Below are positions 18,454 to 26,854 of a stretch of 42,442 bases of DNA, piece by piece. The notes beneath the pieces are model-generated. The model was not told the DNA's origin. It ran no database searches and saw nothing but the letters and a program-made list of their open reading frames with translations. The position numbers and the translations under genes were made by a program. Source of the stretch: Pseudomonadota bacterium (GTDB lineage: Bacteria; Pseudomonadota; Alphaproteobacteria; Reyranellales; Reyranellaceae); assembly GCA_018240745.1 (NCBI GenBank), contig JAFEFF010000020.1, forward strand, positions 1 through 42,442. The letters run 5' to 3'. The number at the start of each line of letters is the position of its first letter. Positions within the stretch are counted from its first letter, which is position 1.

Positions 18454-18680
18454 CCTTCACCCCGACTCACTGGAGCGAGCTCGGCCGTCAGGGCTACACG
18501 ATCGTCTCCGGGGCGATCGACGAGGCGCACCTGCGCGCGGCGCAGGCTGCCGCCAACGACATCAACGCCCTCTATCCCGAGGGCGGCTGGGATCTGCGCA
18601 AGAAGGATCTCTGGCGCCAGGTCCATGCTTGCGAGGAGCCGCGGATCGTGGCGCTGGCCACGGGCATCCTCGATCCGTGA
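18414..18680 (+). pseudogene. Truncated phytanoyl-CoA dioxygenase-like fragment
   Basis: The frame 18414-18680 overlaps the end of the deacetylase and reads FTPTHWSELGRQGYTIVSGA, then IDEAHLRAAQAAANDINALY, which looks like the first 70 residues of a PhyH-family dioxygenase (the usual 'aff..GY.vv.g.l' start). The Fe-binding HxD...H part that should follow is absent: a TGA comes at 18678 and repeat B2 begins five bases later. Only 88 codons remain of an expected 270 or so. It is most simply a gene remnant cut off at the repeat; a short functional protein cannot be excluded. Confidence 0.4.
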
Positions 18681-18684
18681 TGCA

Positions 18685-18763
18685 CTGTCGTCCTGAGTGA
18701 AGCGAAGGATCTCATGCAGGTTGCAAGCGGCGATGAGGTCCTTCGCTTCGCTCAGGACGACAG
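18685..18763. repeat. Type B inverted repeat, copy 2
   Basis: Perfect outer arms ctgtcgtcctgag / ctcaggacgacag continue with gaagcgaaggat / gtccttcgcttc. It shares its arms with the copy at 13697 but not its centre. It lies directly after the truncated dioxygenase-like frame. Confidence 0.85.
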
Positions 18764-18766
18764 ACT

Positions 18767-18799
18767 ATGAGCGGACCTGGAGGTCCGCGGTTCAATGAG
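18767..18799. repeat. Type A repeat, short copy 4
   Basis: atgagcggacctggaggtcc followed by gcggttcaatgag is a single hairpin unit of the type A family. It is directly adjacent to repeat B2. Confidence 0.65.
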
Positions 18800-18826
18800 T
18801 CTGATCATGGCCGGCGTCTGAATCCC

Positions 18827-18844
18827 ACTGGAGTGGCGCGCTCC
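18827..18844. repeat. Partial type C repeat
   Basis: actggagtggcgcgctcc matches the inner arm of the type C repeats at 19663 and 41231. It lies just past the crotonase stop. Together with B2 and A4 it makes a cluster of three repeat families in 160 bases. Confidence 0.45.
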
Positions 18845-18855
18845 GATGACGATGA

Positions 18856-19653
18856 CTACCGGCCCTTGAAGACCGGCTTGCGCTTTTCCATGAAGGCTCG
18901 GCGGCCCTCGATGTAGTCCTCGGAGTCGAAGCACTCCTTCACCAGGCCGCTGAGCCGGGCAAAGTCGGGCTTGCCGTCGAGCCGCGTCAGCTCCTCGATG
19001 GTGCGCTTGGCGGCGTGCATGGTCAGCGGCGCGTTCTCGCCAATCATCCGGCAGTAGTTGTCGACATAGGAATCGAGCTCGGCGTCCGGCACCATGCGGG
19101 TGATCAGACCCATGCCGAACGCCTCCTGGGCGGAGAAGTGCCGCGCCGTGAAAAAGATCTCCTTGGCATGGGACGGGCCGACCAGATCCGTCAGGACCTT
19201 GAGGCCGCTCGCACGATAACCGAGGCCGAGCCGAGCTGCCGGCACGCCGAACTTGCTGACGTCGGAGGCGATGCGGATGTCGCAGAGCAGCGCCACCGCG
19301 AGTCCGCCGCCGATGCAGTAGCCGCGGATGCGGGCGATGGTCGGCTTCGAGCACTTGTTGAGGCGTGCGTTGGCGATCTCGCCGATCTTGTCGTAATAGG
19401 CGACCTGCTCGGGCGTGTTGCGCGCCTTCTCGAATTCCGAGATGTCGGCGCCCGACACGAATGCCTTGTCGCCCGCACCGGTCACCACGACCACCCGGAT
19501 CGCCGGATCCTTCTCGAACTCGTCGAGGATGACCGGGATGGCCTCCCACATGTCGGTCGAGGTGGCGTTGTGCTTCTGCGGCTTGTTGAAGACGAGCCGG
19601 CCGACCGGCCCGGCCTTCTCCGCGATCATGTTGGGCGCGGGGCTGAAGTTCAT
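18856..19653 (-). CDS. Enoyl-CoA hydratase/isomerase (crotonase) family protein, atypical active site
   Basis: A 265-residue crotonase-fold protein. The oxyanion-hole region is intact (AFVSGADISEF at 64-74 and RGYCIGGGLAVALLCDIRIAS at 110-130). The two glutamates that add water in true hydratases are not there: the usual PE-x-x-LG motif reads VPAARLGLG (137-145, Ala140), and the second Glu position falls in YRASGLK. The protein is therefore likely an isomerase, lyase, hydrolase or thioesterase of the superfamily, not a standard enoyl-CoA hydratase. AGAGGA 6-7 bases upstream fixes the start at 19653; it sits at the edge of repeat C1. It is co-oriented with the CaiB/BaiF gene upstream, so both may serve one CoA-ester pathway. 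Confidence 0.85.
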   Translation of the reverse strand: MNFSPAPNMIAEKAGPVGRLVFNKPQKHNATSTDMWEAIPVILDEFEKDPAIRVVVVTGAGDKAFVSGADISEFEKARNTPEQVAYYDKIGEIANARLNKCSKPTIARIRGYCIGGGLAVALLCDIRIASDVSKFGVPAARLGLGYRASGLKVLTDLVGPSHAKEIFFTARHFSAQEAFGMGLITRMVPDAELDSYVDNYCRMIGENAPLTMHAAKRTIEELTRLDGKPDFARLSGLVKECFDSEDYIEGRRAFMEKRKPVFKGR

Positions 19654-19662
19654 GACAATCCT

Positions 19663-19749
19663 CTTTTGCTGGGCGCGCGTCACTCCAGTGACGCGTCATG
19701 TGTCGATACAGCTGAGGACGCGCCACGGAGTGGCGCGCCCCAGCAAAAG
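19663..19749. repeat. Type C inverted repeat, copy 1
   Basis: Outer arms cttttgctgggcgcgc and gcgcgccccagcaaaag, with inner gtcactccagtgacg and cgccacggagtggcg hairpins. It fills nearly the whole space between the CoA-transferase stop (19751) and the crotonase start (19653). The second full copy is at 41231. Confidence 0.88.
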
Positions 19750-19750
19750 A

Positions 19751-20929
19751 CTAGATGACCCCGCGCTGGCGGAAGCCGTCGATGGCGGCAGAGTCGTAAC
19801 CGAATTCCTTCAGCACCGACTCGGTGTGCTCGCCCTGCTCCGGTGTCGCGGTCCAGTGGTCGAGCGCGCTTCGGCTCATGTTGATCGCCTGGCCGATCAC
19901 TTCCTGGTCACCCAGCTTGGGATGCTTCAGCGGATGCGCCATCTTCAGGTGCTTGACCTGCGGATCGGCGAACATCTCGTCCATCTTGTAGATCGGGCCG
20001 GCCGGGACACCGGCCTTGTTCAGCTTCTCGACCGCCTCGGCGCTGGTGAAGGCAGCCATCCGCTTGTCGATCTCCGCATTCAGCACGTCGCGGTGCTTGA
20101 CCCGGGCCTTGGCGGACGAGAACCGTTCGTCGGTCAACAGCTCCGGCGCCCTGATGCACTCGCAGAAGCGCTTGTAGATGTGATCACCGGAGGCCGCGAT
20201 GTTGATGTAGCCGTCGCTGGTCTTGAACACCCCGGTCGGGATTCCGGTCGGATGGTTGTTGCCGGCCTGGCCCGGCACGTCCTTGGCAAGCGTCCAGCGT
20301 GCCGCCTGGAAATCGCACATCGAGATCATCGCCTGCAGGAGCGAGCTCGACACCCATTGCCCCTCGCCCGACTTCTCGCGCTCGAGCAGGGCGATCAGGA
20401 TGCCGATGGCGCAATGCAGGCCCGCGCCCACGTCGGCAACCGCGATGCCGGCACGCACCGGGCCGCCGCCGGGCATGCCGGTGATCCACATCAGCCCGCC
20501 CATGCCCTGGGCGATCTGGTCGAAGCCCGCGCGCTCGGCATAGGGCCCGTCCTGGCCGAAGCCCGAGATCGATCCCAGGATGATCTTCGGGTTCACCTTC
20601 TTCAGGCTTTCGTAGTCGATGCCGAGGCGGAACTTCACGTCGGCGCGATAGTTCTCGACCACCACGTCGGCCTTCTCGACCATCTTCATGAAGATGGCCT
20701 TGCCCTCGGGCTCCTTGAGGTTGAGCGTGATCGAACGCTTGTTGCGGTGCAGGTTCTGGAAGTCCGGTCCGTGGCGCGGGCCGCCCATGTCGCCCTCGGC
20801 GACGTGCGGCGGCATCTCGATCTTGATGCAGTTGGCGCCCCAGTCGGCGAAATAGCGCACGCAGGTCGGGCCGGCCCGTACCCGTGTCAGATCGAGGACG
20901 GTGAAGCGGGAAAGCGGGCCTGCGGTCAT
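19751..20929 (-). CDS. CaiB/BaiF family CoA-transferase
   Basis: A 392-residue class III CoA-transferase, which moves CoA from one acyl-CoA to another acid. The catalytic Asp166 is in GIAVADVGAG; VLDLTRVRAGPTCVRYFADWGA, FQNLHRNKRSITLNLK and GFDQIAQGMGGLM are family landmarks. The length is normal. Upstream lies the FbpABC-type transporter on the same strand with an 18-base gap, and downstream the crotonase, separated only by repeat C1. Transporter plus CoA-transferase plus crotonase suggests import and activation of an organic acid (inference). Confidence 0.9.
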   Translation of the reverse strand: MTAGPLSRFTVLDLTRVRAGPTCVRYFADWGANCIKIEMPPHVAEGDMGGPRHGPDFQNLHRNKRSITLNLKEPEGKAIFMKMVEKADVVVENYRADVKFRLGIDYESLKKVNPKIILGSISGFGQDGPYAERAGFDQIAQGMGGLMWITGMPGGGPVRAGIAVADVGAGLHCAIGILIALLEREKSGEGQWVSSSLLQAMISMCDFQAARWTLAKDVPGQAGNNHPTGIPTGVFKTSDGYINIAASGDHIYKRFCECIRAPELLTDERFSSAKARVKHRDVLNAEIDKRMAAFTSAEAVEKLNKAGVPAGPIYKMDEMFADPQVKHLKMAHPLKHPKLGDQEVIGQAINMSRSALDHWTATPEQGEHTESVLKEFGYDSAAIDGFRQRGVI

Positions 20930-20947
20930 GGTTTCACTCTGCTGGGA

Positions 20948-21931
20948 TTACGCCTCCACACGTACCATGGCGGCGGGATCGATCTCCAGCCAGACGCGCT
21001 GGCTGAGCTCGAAGATCGCATTGGGCCCGGCCGAGACGCGCAGCGGCTTGGCCTCGCCCAGCGGCTTGACCTGGTAGTCCCAGTGCTCACCGAGATAGGC
21101 GCGGTCGACGATCTCGGCCTCGATGCCGTTGGCGGCCGGTTCGGCCACCGACAGACCGATCGATTGCGGGCGCAGCGAGTAGGTCGCCCCGCCGCGCTCG
21201 ACGAAATTGGTGCGGCCGATGAAGCCCGCGACGAAGCGGCTGCGCGGCTTGCCGTAGAGCACGTGCGGCGGATCGATCTGCTCGATGCGGCCCTTGTTCA
21301 TCACCACGATGCGGTCGGAGGTGACCATCGCTTCCGACTGGTCGTGCGTGACGTAGACCGTGGTGATCTTGAACTCGTCGTGCAGGCGGCGGATCTCGAA
21401 GCGCATCTCTTCGCGCAAGTTGGCGTCGAGATTGCTGAGCGGCTCGTCGAGCAGGAGCACCTCCGGTTCGACGACGATCGCGCGGGCGAGCGCAACGCGC
21501 TGCTGCTGGCCGCCCGACAGCTCGGCCGGATAGCGGCCCTTGAGCGCGCCCATCTGCACCACCTCGAGGATGCGATCGACACGGCGCCCGATCTCTGCGC
21601 GCGGCAGCTTTCGCACCTCGAGGCCGAAGCCGACGTTCTCGCCGACCGTCATGTTCGGCCAGATGGCGTAGCTCTGGAAGATCATCGACATGCGCCGCCT
21701 CTCGGGCGGCACGACTCCGGCCGCCGACGAGATCACCTGGCCGTCCATCTCGATGGTACCGGCGCTCGGCGGCATGAAGCCCGCGATCATGCGCAGGGTC
21801 GTCGTCTTGCCGCAGCCCGAGGGGCCGAGCAGCGACACGAACTCGCCCGGCTTCATCTCCAGGGAGAAGTCGTTGACCGCCTGGAAGTCGCCGAAGCTCC
21901 TGGCGATGTTGCGGAGGATGAGCTTGCTCAT
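20948..21931 (-). CDS. Fe3+/polyamine-type ABC transporter ATPase (FbpC/PotA-like)
   Basis: A 327-residue ATPase with Walker A GPSGCGKTT (36-44), Q-loop FQSYAIWPNMTVGEN, signature LSGGQQQRVALARA, Walker B VLLLDEPLSNLD, switch His in YVTHDQSEAMV and a C-terminal TOBE-type regulatory domain (after about residue 240, with AGFIGRTNFVERGG). This is the pattern of the iron(III)/spermidine/2-aminoethylphosphonate importer group. The ATG overlaps the permease stop by four bases (ATGA), so it is tightly coupled. It powers the two-domain permease of the next gene. Confidence 0.9.
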   Translation of the reverse strand: MSKLILRNIARSFGDFQAVNDFSLEMKPGEFVSLLGPSGCGKTTTLRMIAGFMPPSAGTIEMDGQVISSAAGVVPPERRRMSMIFQSYAIWPNMTVGENVGFGLEVRKLPRAEIGRRVDRILEVVQMGALKGRYPAELSGGQQQRVALARAIVVEPEVLLLDEPLSNLDANLREEMRFEIRRLHDEFKITTVYVTHDQSEAMVTSDRIVVMNKGRIEQIDPPHVLYGKPRSRFVAGFIGRTNFVERGGATYSLRPQSIGLSVAEPAANGIEAEIVDRAYLGEHWDYQVKPLGEAKPLRVSAGPNAIFELSQRVWLEIDPAAMVRVEA

Positions 21932-23658
21932 GTCGCCGTGCGCCTCAGCATGAAGTCGCGCCCGATCGCGCGCTGGCCGATCCACAGCAGCGGCAGGGTC
22001 AGGAGCTGCAGGATGAGCGCGAGGGCCGCGAGGTACTCGAAATTCCCCTCGTCGCTCATGTCGAAGATCATCACCGCCACGACCTTGGTCTTGGGCCCGT
22101 AGAGGAAGATCGCCGAGGAGAGCTCGCGGGTCGCCGGGATGAACATCAGCAGCCAGGCGCCGAGCAGGCTGCGCTTCAGGAGCGGCGTCACGACCCGGCG
22201 CAGCGCCGTCATGCGGCTGCCGCCCAGCACCCGCACCGCCTCCTCCATTTCCGGATTGAGGCTGCGGATCGCTGCGTTGGCATTGACGTAACCGATCGGC
22301 AGGAAGCGCGTGGTGAAGGCCAGGATCATGATCCAGGCCGTGCCATAGAGCGCAATCGGCGGCGGCGCATAGGCGGAATAGAATCCGATCGCCAGCACGA
22401 CACCGGGGATCACGAACGGCGCCACGCACAGGAAGCCCAGCCCGTCGGCGAAGCGGATCAGCCGGCGATTGACGATGTATGCGACGCTGATGGCGATGAC
22501 GGTCGCCACGGTGGCGCTGGCGGCGCCATAGAGGAAGCTGTGGGCCACGGCGCTGGGCGCGGTTGCATGCTCGAACAGCACGAAATGGAAGTTCCGGATC
22601 GTCAGGTTCTCGAGCGAGAAGCCCTTGCCCCATGCCTTGGCGAAGGCCGCTTGCAGCAGGAAGAGATACGGCAGGAAGACCGACATGGTGGCAATCAGCA
22701 TGGCGTAGCCGAAGGCGACCCACCGGCCGCGGCCGAGCGCGATCGGCCGGCGGTCGCCGCCCTTGCCCGTCAGCGCGACGAAACCCTTTCGGCGGGTCAT
22801 CAGGCGCTGGACCACGACCAGCAGGATGGTCACGACGAGCAGCGGCATGGCGTAGGCGGCCGCGACCTCGACCCGCACCGGATTGCCGAAGAACTGGAAG
22901 AGCTGGGTCGTCACTACGTTGAAGCGCGCGGGAATGGCGATCATCGCCGGCGAGGCGAACAGCGCGATCGCCTCGAGGAAGCAGATGATCAGGCCGCCCA
23001 GGATCGCCGGCAGCGCCAGCGGCAGCGTGACCCGGCGCATGGTGCGCCAGGTCCCGGCGCCGAGGATGTTGGCAGCGTCTTCCATCTCCGACGAAACCAG
23101 CTCGAGCGCCGCGGTCGTGAAGATGAAGATGTAGGGATACGAATAGAGAGCGACGACCAGCACCAGGCCGGGAAAGCTGTAGATGTTGAACGGCCCCGAC
23201 TCGGCGCCGGTCAGCGCGACGAAGATGCGGTTCAGCCAACCGGCATTCGGTCCGGCCAGCAGGATCCAGGCGACCGCGCCGGTGTAGGGCGGCGTAACGA
23301 AGGTCGCCAGCACCAGCGTGCGCACGAGCCCGCGGCCGGGCATGTCGGTGCGCGAGACCGCCCAGGCGAGCGGGACGGCGAAGAGCCCGGCCAGCAGCGC
23401 CGCGCAGGTGCCGAGCTGGAGCGAATTGAACAGCGCCTGGACGTAGCGCTCACGGCCGTAGGCCGCGGCGTAGTTGGCGAAGGTGAAGGCGCCGGTCCGC
23501 TCCGACTTGAAGCTGGTGATGAGCAGATGGACGAACGGGCTCACCACCAGGAACAGCAGTACGGCAATGATGACGATCCACAGCAGCCACGTCGGATCGA
23601 ACCCGCGCGAGCGCTGGACTGCCGTCGTCGGTGCGGCCGGTAATGCGGAGACGGTCAT
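21928..23658 (-). CDS. Double-domain ABC permease (FbpB/ThiP-like)
   Basis: A 576-residue permease built of two BPD_transp_1 domains in tandem. Each half carries an EAA-type loop that docks on the ATPase: EMEDAANILGAGTWRTMRR in the first half and EMEEAVRVLGGSRMTALRR in the second. About twelve hydrophobic helices are visible. The fused form is normal for FbpB/SfuB iron permeases. The start at 23658 (MTVSALPAAP) is preceded by AGGGAGG at 23670-23677, which is the arm of repeat D1; the frame continues upstream through the repeat, but those residues are not protein-like. A proline/alanine-rich leader comes before the first helix. Confidence 0.88.
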   Translation of the reverse strand: MTVSALPAAPTTAVQRSRGFDPTWLLWIVIIAVLLFLVVSPFVHLLITSFKSERTGAFTFANYAAAYGRERYVQALFNSLQLGTCAALLAGLFAVPLAWAVSRTDMPGRGLVRTLVLATFVTPPYTGAVAWILLAGPNAGWLNRIFVALTGAESGPFNIYSFPGLVLVVALYSYPYIFIFTTAALELVSSEMEDAANILGAGTWRTMRRVTLPLALPAILGGLIICFLEAIALFASPAMIAIPARFNVVTTQLFQFFGNPVRVEVAAAYAMPLLVVTILLVVVQRLMTRRKGFVALTGKGGDRRPIALGRGRWVAFGYAMLIATMSVFLPYLFLLQAAFAKAWGKGFSLENLTIRNFHFVLFEHATAPSAVAHSFLYGAASATVATVIAISVAYIVNRRLIRFADGLGFLCVAPFVIPGVVLAIGFYSAYAPPPIALYGTAWIMILAFTTRFLPIGYVNANAAIRSLNPEMEEAVRVLGGSRMTALRRVVTPLLKRSLLGAWLLMFIPATRELSSAIFLYGPKTKVVAVMIFDMSDEGNFEYLAALALILQLLTLPLLWIGQRAIGRDFMLRRTAT

Positions 23659-23669
23659 GGGTGCCCATT

Positions 23670-23794
23670 CCTCCCTGGCGAAGCTGGGGAGGTGCCCGCG
23701 TCTTCGCGGGCGGAGGGGTCGTAGGCCCCAGTGGAGTCGTTGCTCATGACCCCTCCGGCCCTTCGGGGCCCTCCCCGCGCTTCGCGCAGGGAGG
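23670..23794. repeat. Type D inverted repeat, copy 1, carrying a Shine-Dalgarno
   Basis: Arms cctccctggcgaagctgggg and its complement ending cgcgcagggagg, with inner gcccgcgtcttcgcgggc and ggcccttcggggcc hairpins. It fills the gap between the binding-protein stop (23802) and the permease start (23658). Read on the minus strand, its 3' arm ends in AGGGAGG, the only Shine-Dalgarno of the permease. Confidence 0.85.
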
Positions 23795-23801
23795 AAAGCT
23801 C

Positions 23802-24818
23802 TCAATTGCCGAACGTGTCACGCCAGTCCTCGATCGCCTCGGGGATGCCCTTGTCGATCTGCTCGTTGGTCGGATGGAAGTGCTTCACCTCGTCGACCGG
23901 CTTCTCGCCCTTGGCCACGTGCACTTCCGGCCGCATCGGTACGGTGAAGTGCTTGACGTCGATCTCCGAGGCCTCGACCGAATAGAGGTATTCCATGAAG
24001 AGCTTGGCGGCATTGGGATGCTTGCTGCCCTTGAGGATCCCGGTCGGCGCGATGATCAGGATGGCGTCGTCCTCCGGATAGACGATCGAGAGCGGGTTGC
24101 CGCGGTTGGCGCTGAACAAGGTCGAGCCGTCGGCGCCGGCCGCGACCTGGCGCTCGCCGGCATTCAGCGCGGTCACCGTGTCGTTGATCGAGCGGCCGAT
24201 CTGCGGCTTGTTCTTCTCGAGTTTCTTGAAGTAGTCCCAGCCGTACTTCAGCTTCATGCTCAGCACCCAGGTGCCGACATAACCCGAGAAGCCGGGATGG
24301 CCGGTCGAGATCTTGCCCTTCCACTTGGGATCGAGCAGGTCGGTCCACTTCTTGGGCGCATCCTCCGGCTTCACCTTGGAAGAATTGTAGGTCAGCACGA
24401 CGAAGCCGGCCGACGTGGTGTGGAAGTAGCCGTCGGGATCGAGGTTCTGGAACGCCTTGGCGGCCTTCGCCTCGTTCTCCGGCAGGTATTTCACGAGCTT
24501 GCCCTCGGCCTTGAAGCGCAGCACATGGCCGATGTCGGTCGTGGAGAAGACGTCGCATTCGGTCTGGCCGGCCTTGAAGTCCTGTGTCGCGCGTTGGTAG
24601 GCGACCTGCGCCGTGGTGCGGAACACGTTGACCTTGATGCCGTAGAGCTTGGTGAAGGTGGCGCCCAGCTCCTCGGCCGCTTCCGAGGTGTAGTGCGACG
24701 TATACCAGGTGACCTCGCCTTCCTTCTTGGCGGCGTCCTCGAGCGCTTTCATGTCGGCGCGGGCGGCAATCGGACCGAACGCGACCGCCACGGCAACGGC
24801 AAGGGCCCACTTCTTCAT
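23802..24818 (-). CDS. ABC transporter extracellular binding protein, Fe3+ (FbpA) type
   Basis: A 338-residue type II binding protein with a signal peptide (MKKWALAVAVAVAFGPIAARA, cleaved before DMK). KKEGEVTWYTSHYTSEAAEELGATFTK and ECDVFSTTDIGHVLRFKAEG are hallmarks of the FbpA/IdiA/PotD-like family, which binds Fe3+ or small organic anions. The paired tyrosines near the C-terminus that hold Fe3+ in true FbpA are not evident (the stretch reads FMEYLYSVEA), so an organic substrate is quite possible. GGGAGGA at 24824-24830 fixes the start. First gene of the transporter operon; the permease follows after repeat D1. Confidence 0.88.
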   Translation of the reverse strand: MKKWALAVAVAVAFGPIAARADMKALEDAAKKEGEVTWYTSHYTSEAAEELGATFTKLYGIKVNVFRTTAQVAYQRATQDFKAGQTECDVFSTTDIGHVLRFKAEGKLVKYLPENEAKAAKAFQNLDPDGYFHTTSAGFVVLTYNSSKVKPEDAPKKWTDLLDPKWKGKISTGHPGFSGYVGTWVLSMKLKYGWDYFKKLEKNKPQIGRSINDTVTALNAGERQVAAGADGSTLFSANRGNPLSIVYPEDDAILIIAPTGILKGSKHPNAAKLFMEYLYSVEASEIDVKHFTVPMRPEVHVAKGEKPVDEVKHFHPTNEQIDKGIPEAIEDWRDTFGN

Positions 24819-24877
24819 GATGTTCCTCCCGGAAGGCATTGTTTATCGTTGGCGCGGATAGCATCACACGAAGCGCA

Positions 24878-25465
24878 ATGTCACAAGATCAAGGGTGGGG
24901 TTCCTACTACGACAAACTGCGCGACCGACCGCCGCGCAGAACATTGATCGCCGCGCTCGACGCATTCGGCGAACGCAAGGATGCCCTTGCCGTCGATCTC
25001 GGCTGCGGTGACGGCCGGGACGTCGTCGAAATTCTGCGACGCGGCTGGAGAGTCGTCGCCGTCGACAGCGAGCCCGAGGCGTTGCGCCGATTGATGGAGC
25101 GCGGGCTGCCCGGCAGCATCACGCCGATCCAGGCGCGCTTCGAGGACGTCCCGATGCCGATCGGCGTCGAGTTGGTGAACTCGAGCTTCGCCATGCCGCT
25201 TTGCGAGCCCGAGAAATTTCGCGAACTGTGGGCGCGAATTCGCGAGGCGCTGCCGTCCGGCGGCCGGTTCAGCGGCCAGTGGTACGGCCCGCGGGACAGT
25301 TGGGTCGGCCGGCCGGGCATCACCTTCCTGTCCCGCGACGAGGCGATGGCGCTGCTGGCAGGGTTCGACGTCGAGATGTTCGAGGAAGAGGAGGCCGACA
25401 GCACCACGCCGCGCGGCAAGCCCAAGCACTGGCACATCTTCCACATCGTGGCGCGGAAGCGATAG
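24878..25465 (+). CDS. Class I SAM-dependent methyltransferase
   Basis: A 195-residue methyltransferase. Motif I is ALAVDLGCGDGRDVVEIL, followed by the acidic end of strand 2 in VVAVDSEPEALRR and motif IV-like ELVNSSFAMPLCEP. The small size and SYYDKLRDRPPRRTL start resemble TehB-like and small-molecule methyltransferases; the substrate is unknown. The start at 24878 (MSQDQGWGSYYDKL) fits the fold; the frame is open to 24839. It is divergent from the binding-protein gene with a 59-base gap and precedes the MmgE/PrpD gene by 29 bases, so it may lead that operon. Confidence 0.8.
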   Translation: MSQDQGWGSYYDKLRDRPPRRTLIAALDAFGERKDALAVDLGCGDGRDVVEILRRGWRVVAVDSEPEALRRLMERGLPGSITPIQARFEDVPMPIGVELVNSSFAMPLCEPEKFRELWARIREALPSGGRFSGQWYGPRDSWVGRPGITFLSRDEAMALLAGFDVEMFEEEEADSTTPRGKPKHWHIFHIVARKR

Positions 25466-25494
25466 ACTTCCGCTTTCCCCAGGGAGGCTCCCGC

Positions 25495-26838
25495 ATGGCC
25501 GTCGCCGTCACCGCCGAATTAGCCAGGAAGGCTGCTCATCTTGCCTGGAACGATTTCCCCGACGACCTCGTCGAGCGCACCAAGCAGTGCCTGCTCGACT
25601 GGTTCGCCGTCACCGTTGCCGGCGCCCAGGACGAGCTGACCGACATCCTGGTGGGCGAGGCGATGGAGGACGGCGCCAAGGGCTCGTCGAGCCTGGTCGG
25701 CCGCAGCGAGAAGACCGTGCCGTCGGCCGCAGCGCTGATCAACGGCGCCGCCAGCCATGCGCTCGACTACGACGACGTGAACTTCGCCATGGGCGGCCAT
25801 CCGACCGTGACCGTCGTCCCTGCCCTGCTCGCGCTCGGTGAGCAGATGGCAGCATCGGGCCGCCTGTTCGTCGAGAGCTTCATTGCGGGCTACGAGACCT
25901 CGGGCCGGGTCGGCCGGCTCGTCGCGCCCAGCCACTACCAAAAGGGCTTCCACGTCACCGGCACCGTCGGCTCCTTTTCCGCGACCGCCGCGGCGGGCCG
26001 CATGCTCCGTTTGACCGACGCGCAGCTCGCCGTCGCGTTCGGCATCGCCGCGACGCAGGCAGCCGGCCTCAAGTCGAACTTCGGCACGATGTGCAAGCCG
26101 CTGCACGCCGGCACCGCCTCCGAGCACGGCCTGCGCGCCGCCCGCCTCGCCGCCAGGGGCTTCACCGCGCGCGGCGACTCGCTCGAATGCGACCAGGGCT
26201 TCGCGCGGTCACAGAGCGATCACCTCGAGATCGAGGCGGCGCTCGCCGAGCCGCCGCAGGGCTGGCACCTGCGCAACAACCTCTTCAAACATCATGCCAG
26301 TTGTTACATTACCCATTCGCCGATCGAGTGCGCCAAGGACATCCGGCTGAAGAGCAACTTCCCGCCGGAGCGGGTGAAGAAGATCGTGCTGCGGATCGAA
26401 CCCGGTGCCGACAAGGTCTGCAACATCCCGCATCCGACGACCGGGCTGGAGGCCAAGTTCTCGCTACGCCAGACCGTGGCAATGGCGCTGACCGGCGTCG
26501 ATACCGCGAATATCGATTCCTACACCGCGGCCATCACGCAGGACCCGCGCATCAAGGCGCTGCGCGAGAAGACGGAGATCTCCTTCCAGCCCGACATTGC
26601 GCATTCGGTGGCCGAGCTGGCGATCCAGCTCGACGACGGCACGACCCTCGAAGCGACGCACGATTCGGGCGTGCCGTGGGCCGATGTCGCCAAGCAGCGC
26701 CGCGCGCTGGAGACCAAGTTCGACAGCCTGGTCACGCCGATCCTGGGTGCGGCCGGGACGCGCCGGTTGCACGACGCAATCGAGCGTATTGACTCGCTCT
26801 CCGATGTAGGCGACTTGGCGCGCGCCGCGACGAAGTAG
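25495..26838 (+). CDS. MmgE/PrpD family protein (2-methylcitrate dehydratase / aconitate decarboxylase-like)
   Basis: A 447-residue member of the MmgE/PrpD family, which includes 2-methylcitrate dehydratase, cis-aconitate decarboxylase and iminodisuccinate epimerase. Landmarks are ERTKQCLLDWFAVTVAGA, SHALDYDDV (88-95) followed by GGHPTVTVVPALLALGE with His102, and KPLHAGTASEHGLRAARLA. AGGGAGG at 25481-25487 sets ATG 25495. It is the first of six CoA/C4-C6 acid genes on one strand (MmgE, MaoC, dehydrogenase, MaoC, CoA-transferase, lyase), so it probably makes or trims a branched di- or tricarboxylic acid for that pathway. Which reaction it performs cannot be read from motifs. Confidence 0.85.
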   Translation: MAVAVTAELARKAAHLAWNDFPDDLVERTKQCLLDWFAVTVAGAQDELTDILVGEAMEDGAKGSSSLVGRSEKTVPSAAALINGAASHALDYDDVNFAMGGHPTVTVVPALLALGEQMAASGRLFVESFIAGYETSGRVGRLVAPSHYQKGFHVTGTVGSFSATAAAGRMLRLTDAQLAVAFGIAATQAAGLKSNFGTMCKPLHAGTASEHGLRAARLAARGFTARGDSLECDQGFARSQSDHLEIEAALAEPPQGWHLRNNLFKHHASCYITHSPIECAKDIRLKSNFPPERVKKIVLRIEPGADKVCNIPHPTTGLEAKFSLRQTVAMALTGVDTANIDSYTAAITQDPRIKALREKTEISFQPDIAHSVAELAIQLDDGTTLEATHDSGVPWADVAKQRRALETKFDSLVTPILGAAGTRRLHDAIERIDSLSDVGDLARAATK

Positions 26839-26854
26839 ACGCTTAGGAGAAGCC

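Noticed and set aside
18856..19653. Calling the crotonase-fold gene an enoyl-CoA hydratase
   Set aside because: Both catalytic glutamates are missing from the expected places, so only the family name is justified.
19415..22102. An 895-codon frame antisense to the CoA-transferase and the FbpC-type ATPase
   Set aside because: It has no recognisable motif and its composition (Arg, Ala, His, Asp) is that of a mirrored frame, while the minus-strand genes have complete family motifs.
20948..23239. A 763-codon minus-strand frame that seems to fuse the ATPase to a permease
   Set aside because: The N-terminal part is an out-of-frame reading of the permease gene. The ATPase starts at 21931, overlapping the permease stop by ATGA.
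23802..24818. Calling the FbpA-type binding protein an iron receptor
   Set aside because: The expected pair of tyrosine ligands near the C-terminus is not evident, and a CoA-transferase and crotonase follow the transporter; an organic acid is just as likely.
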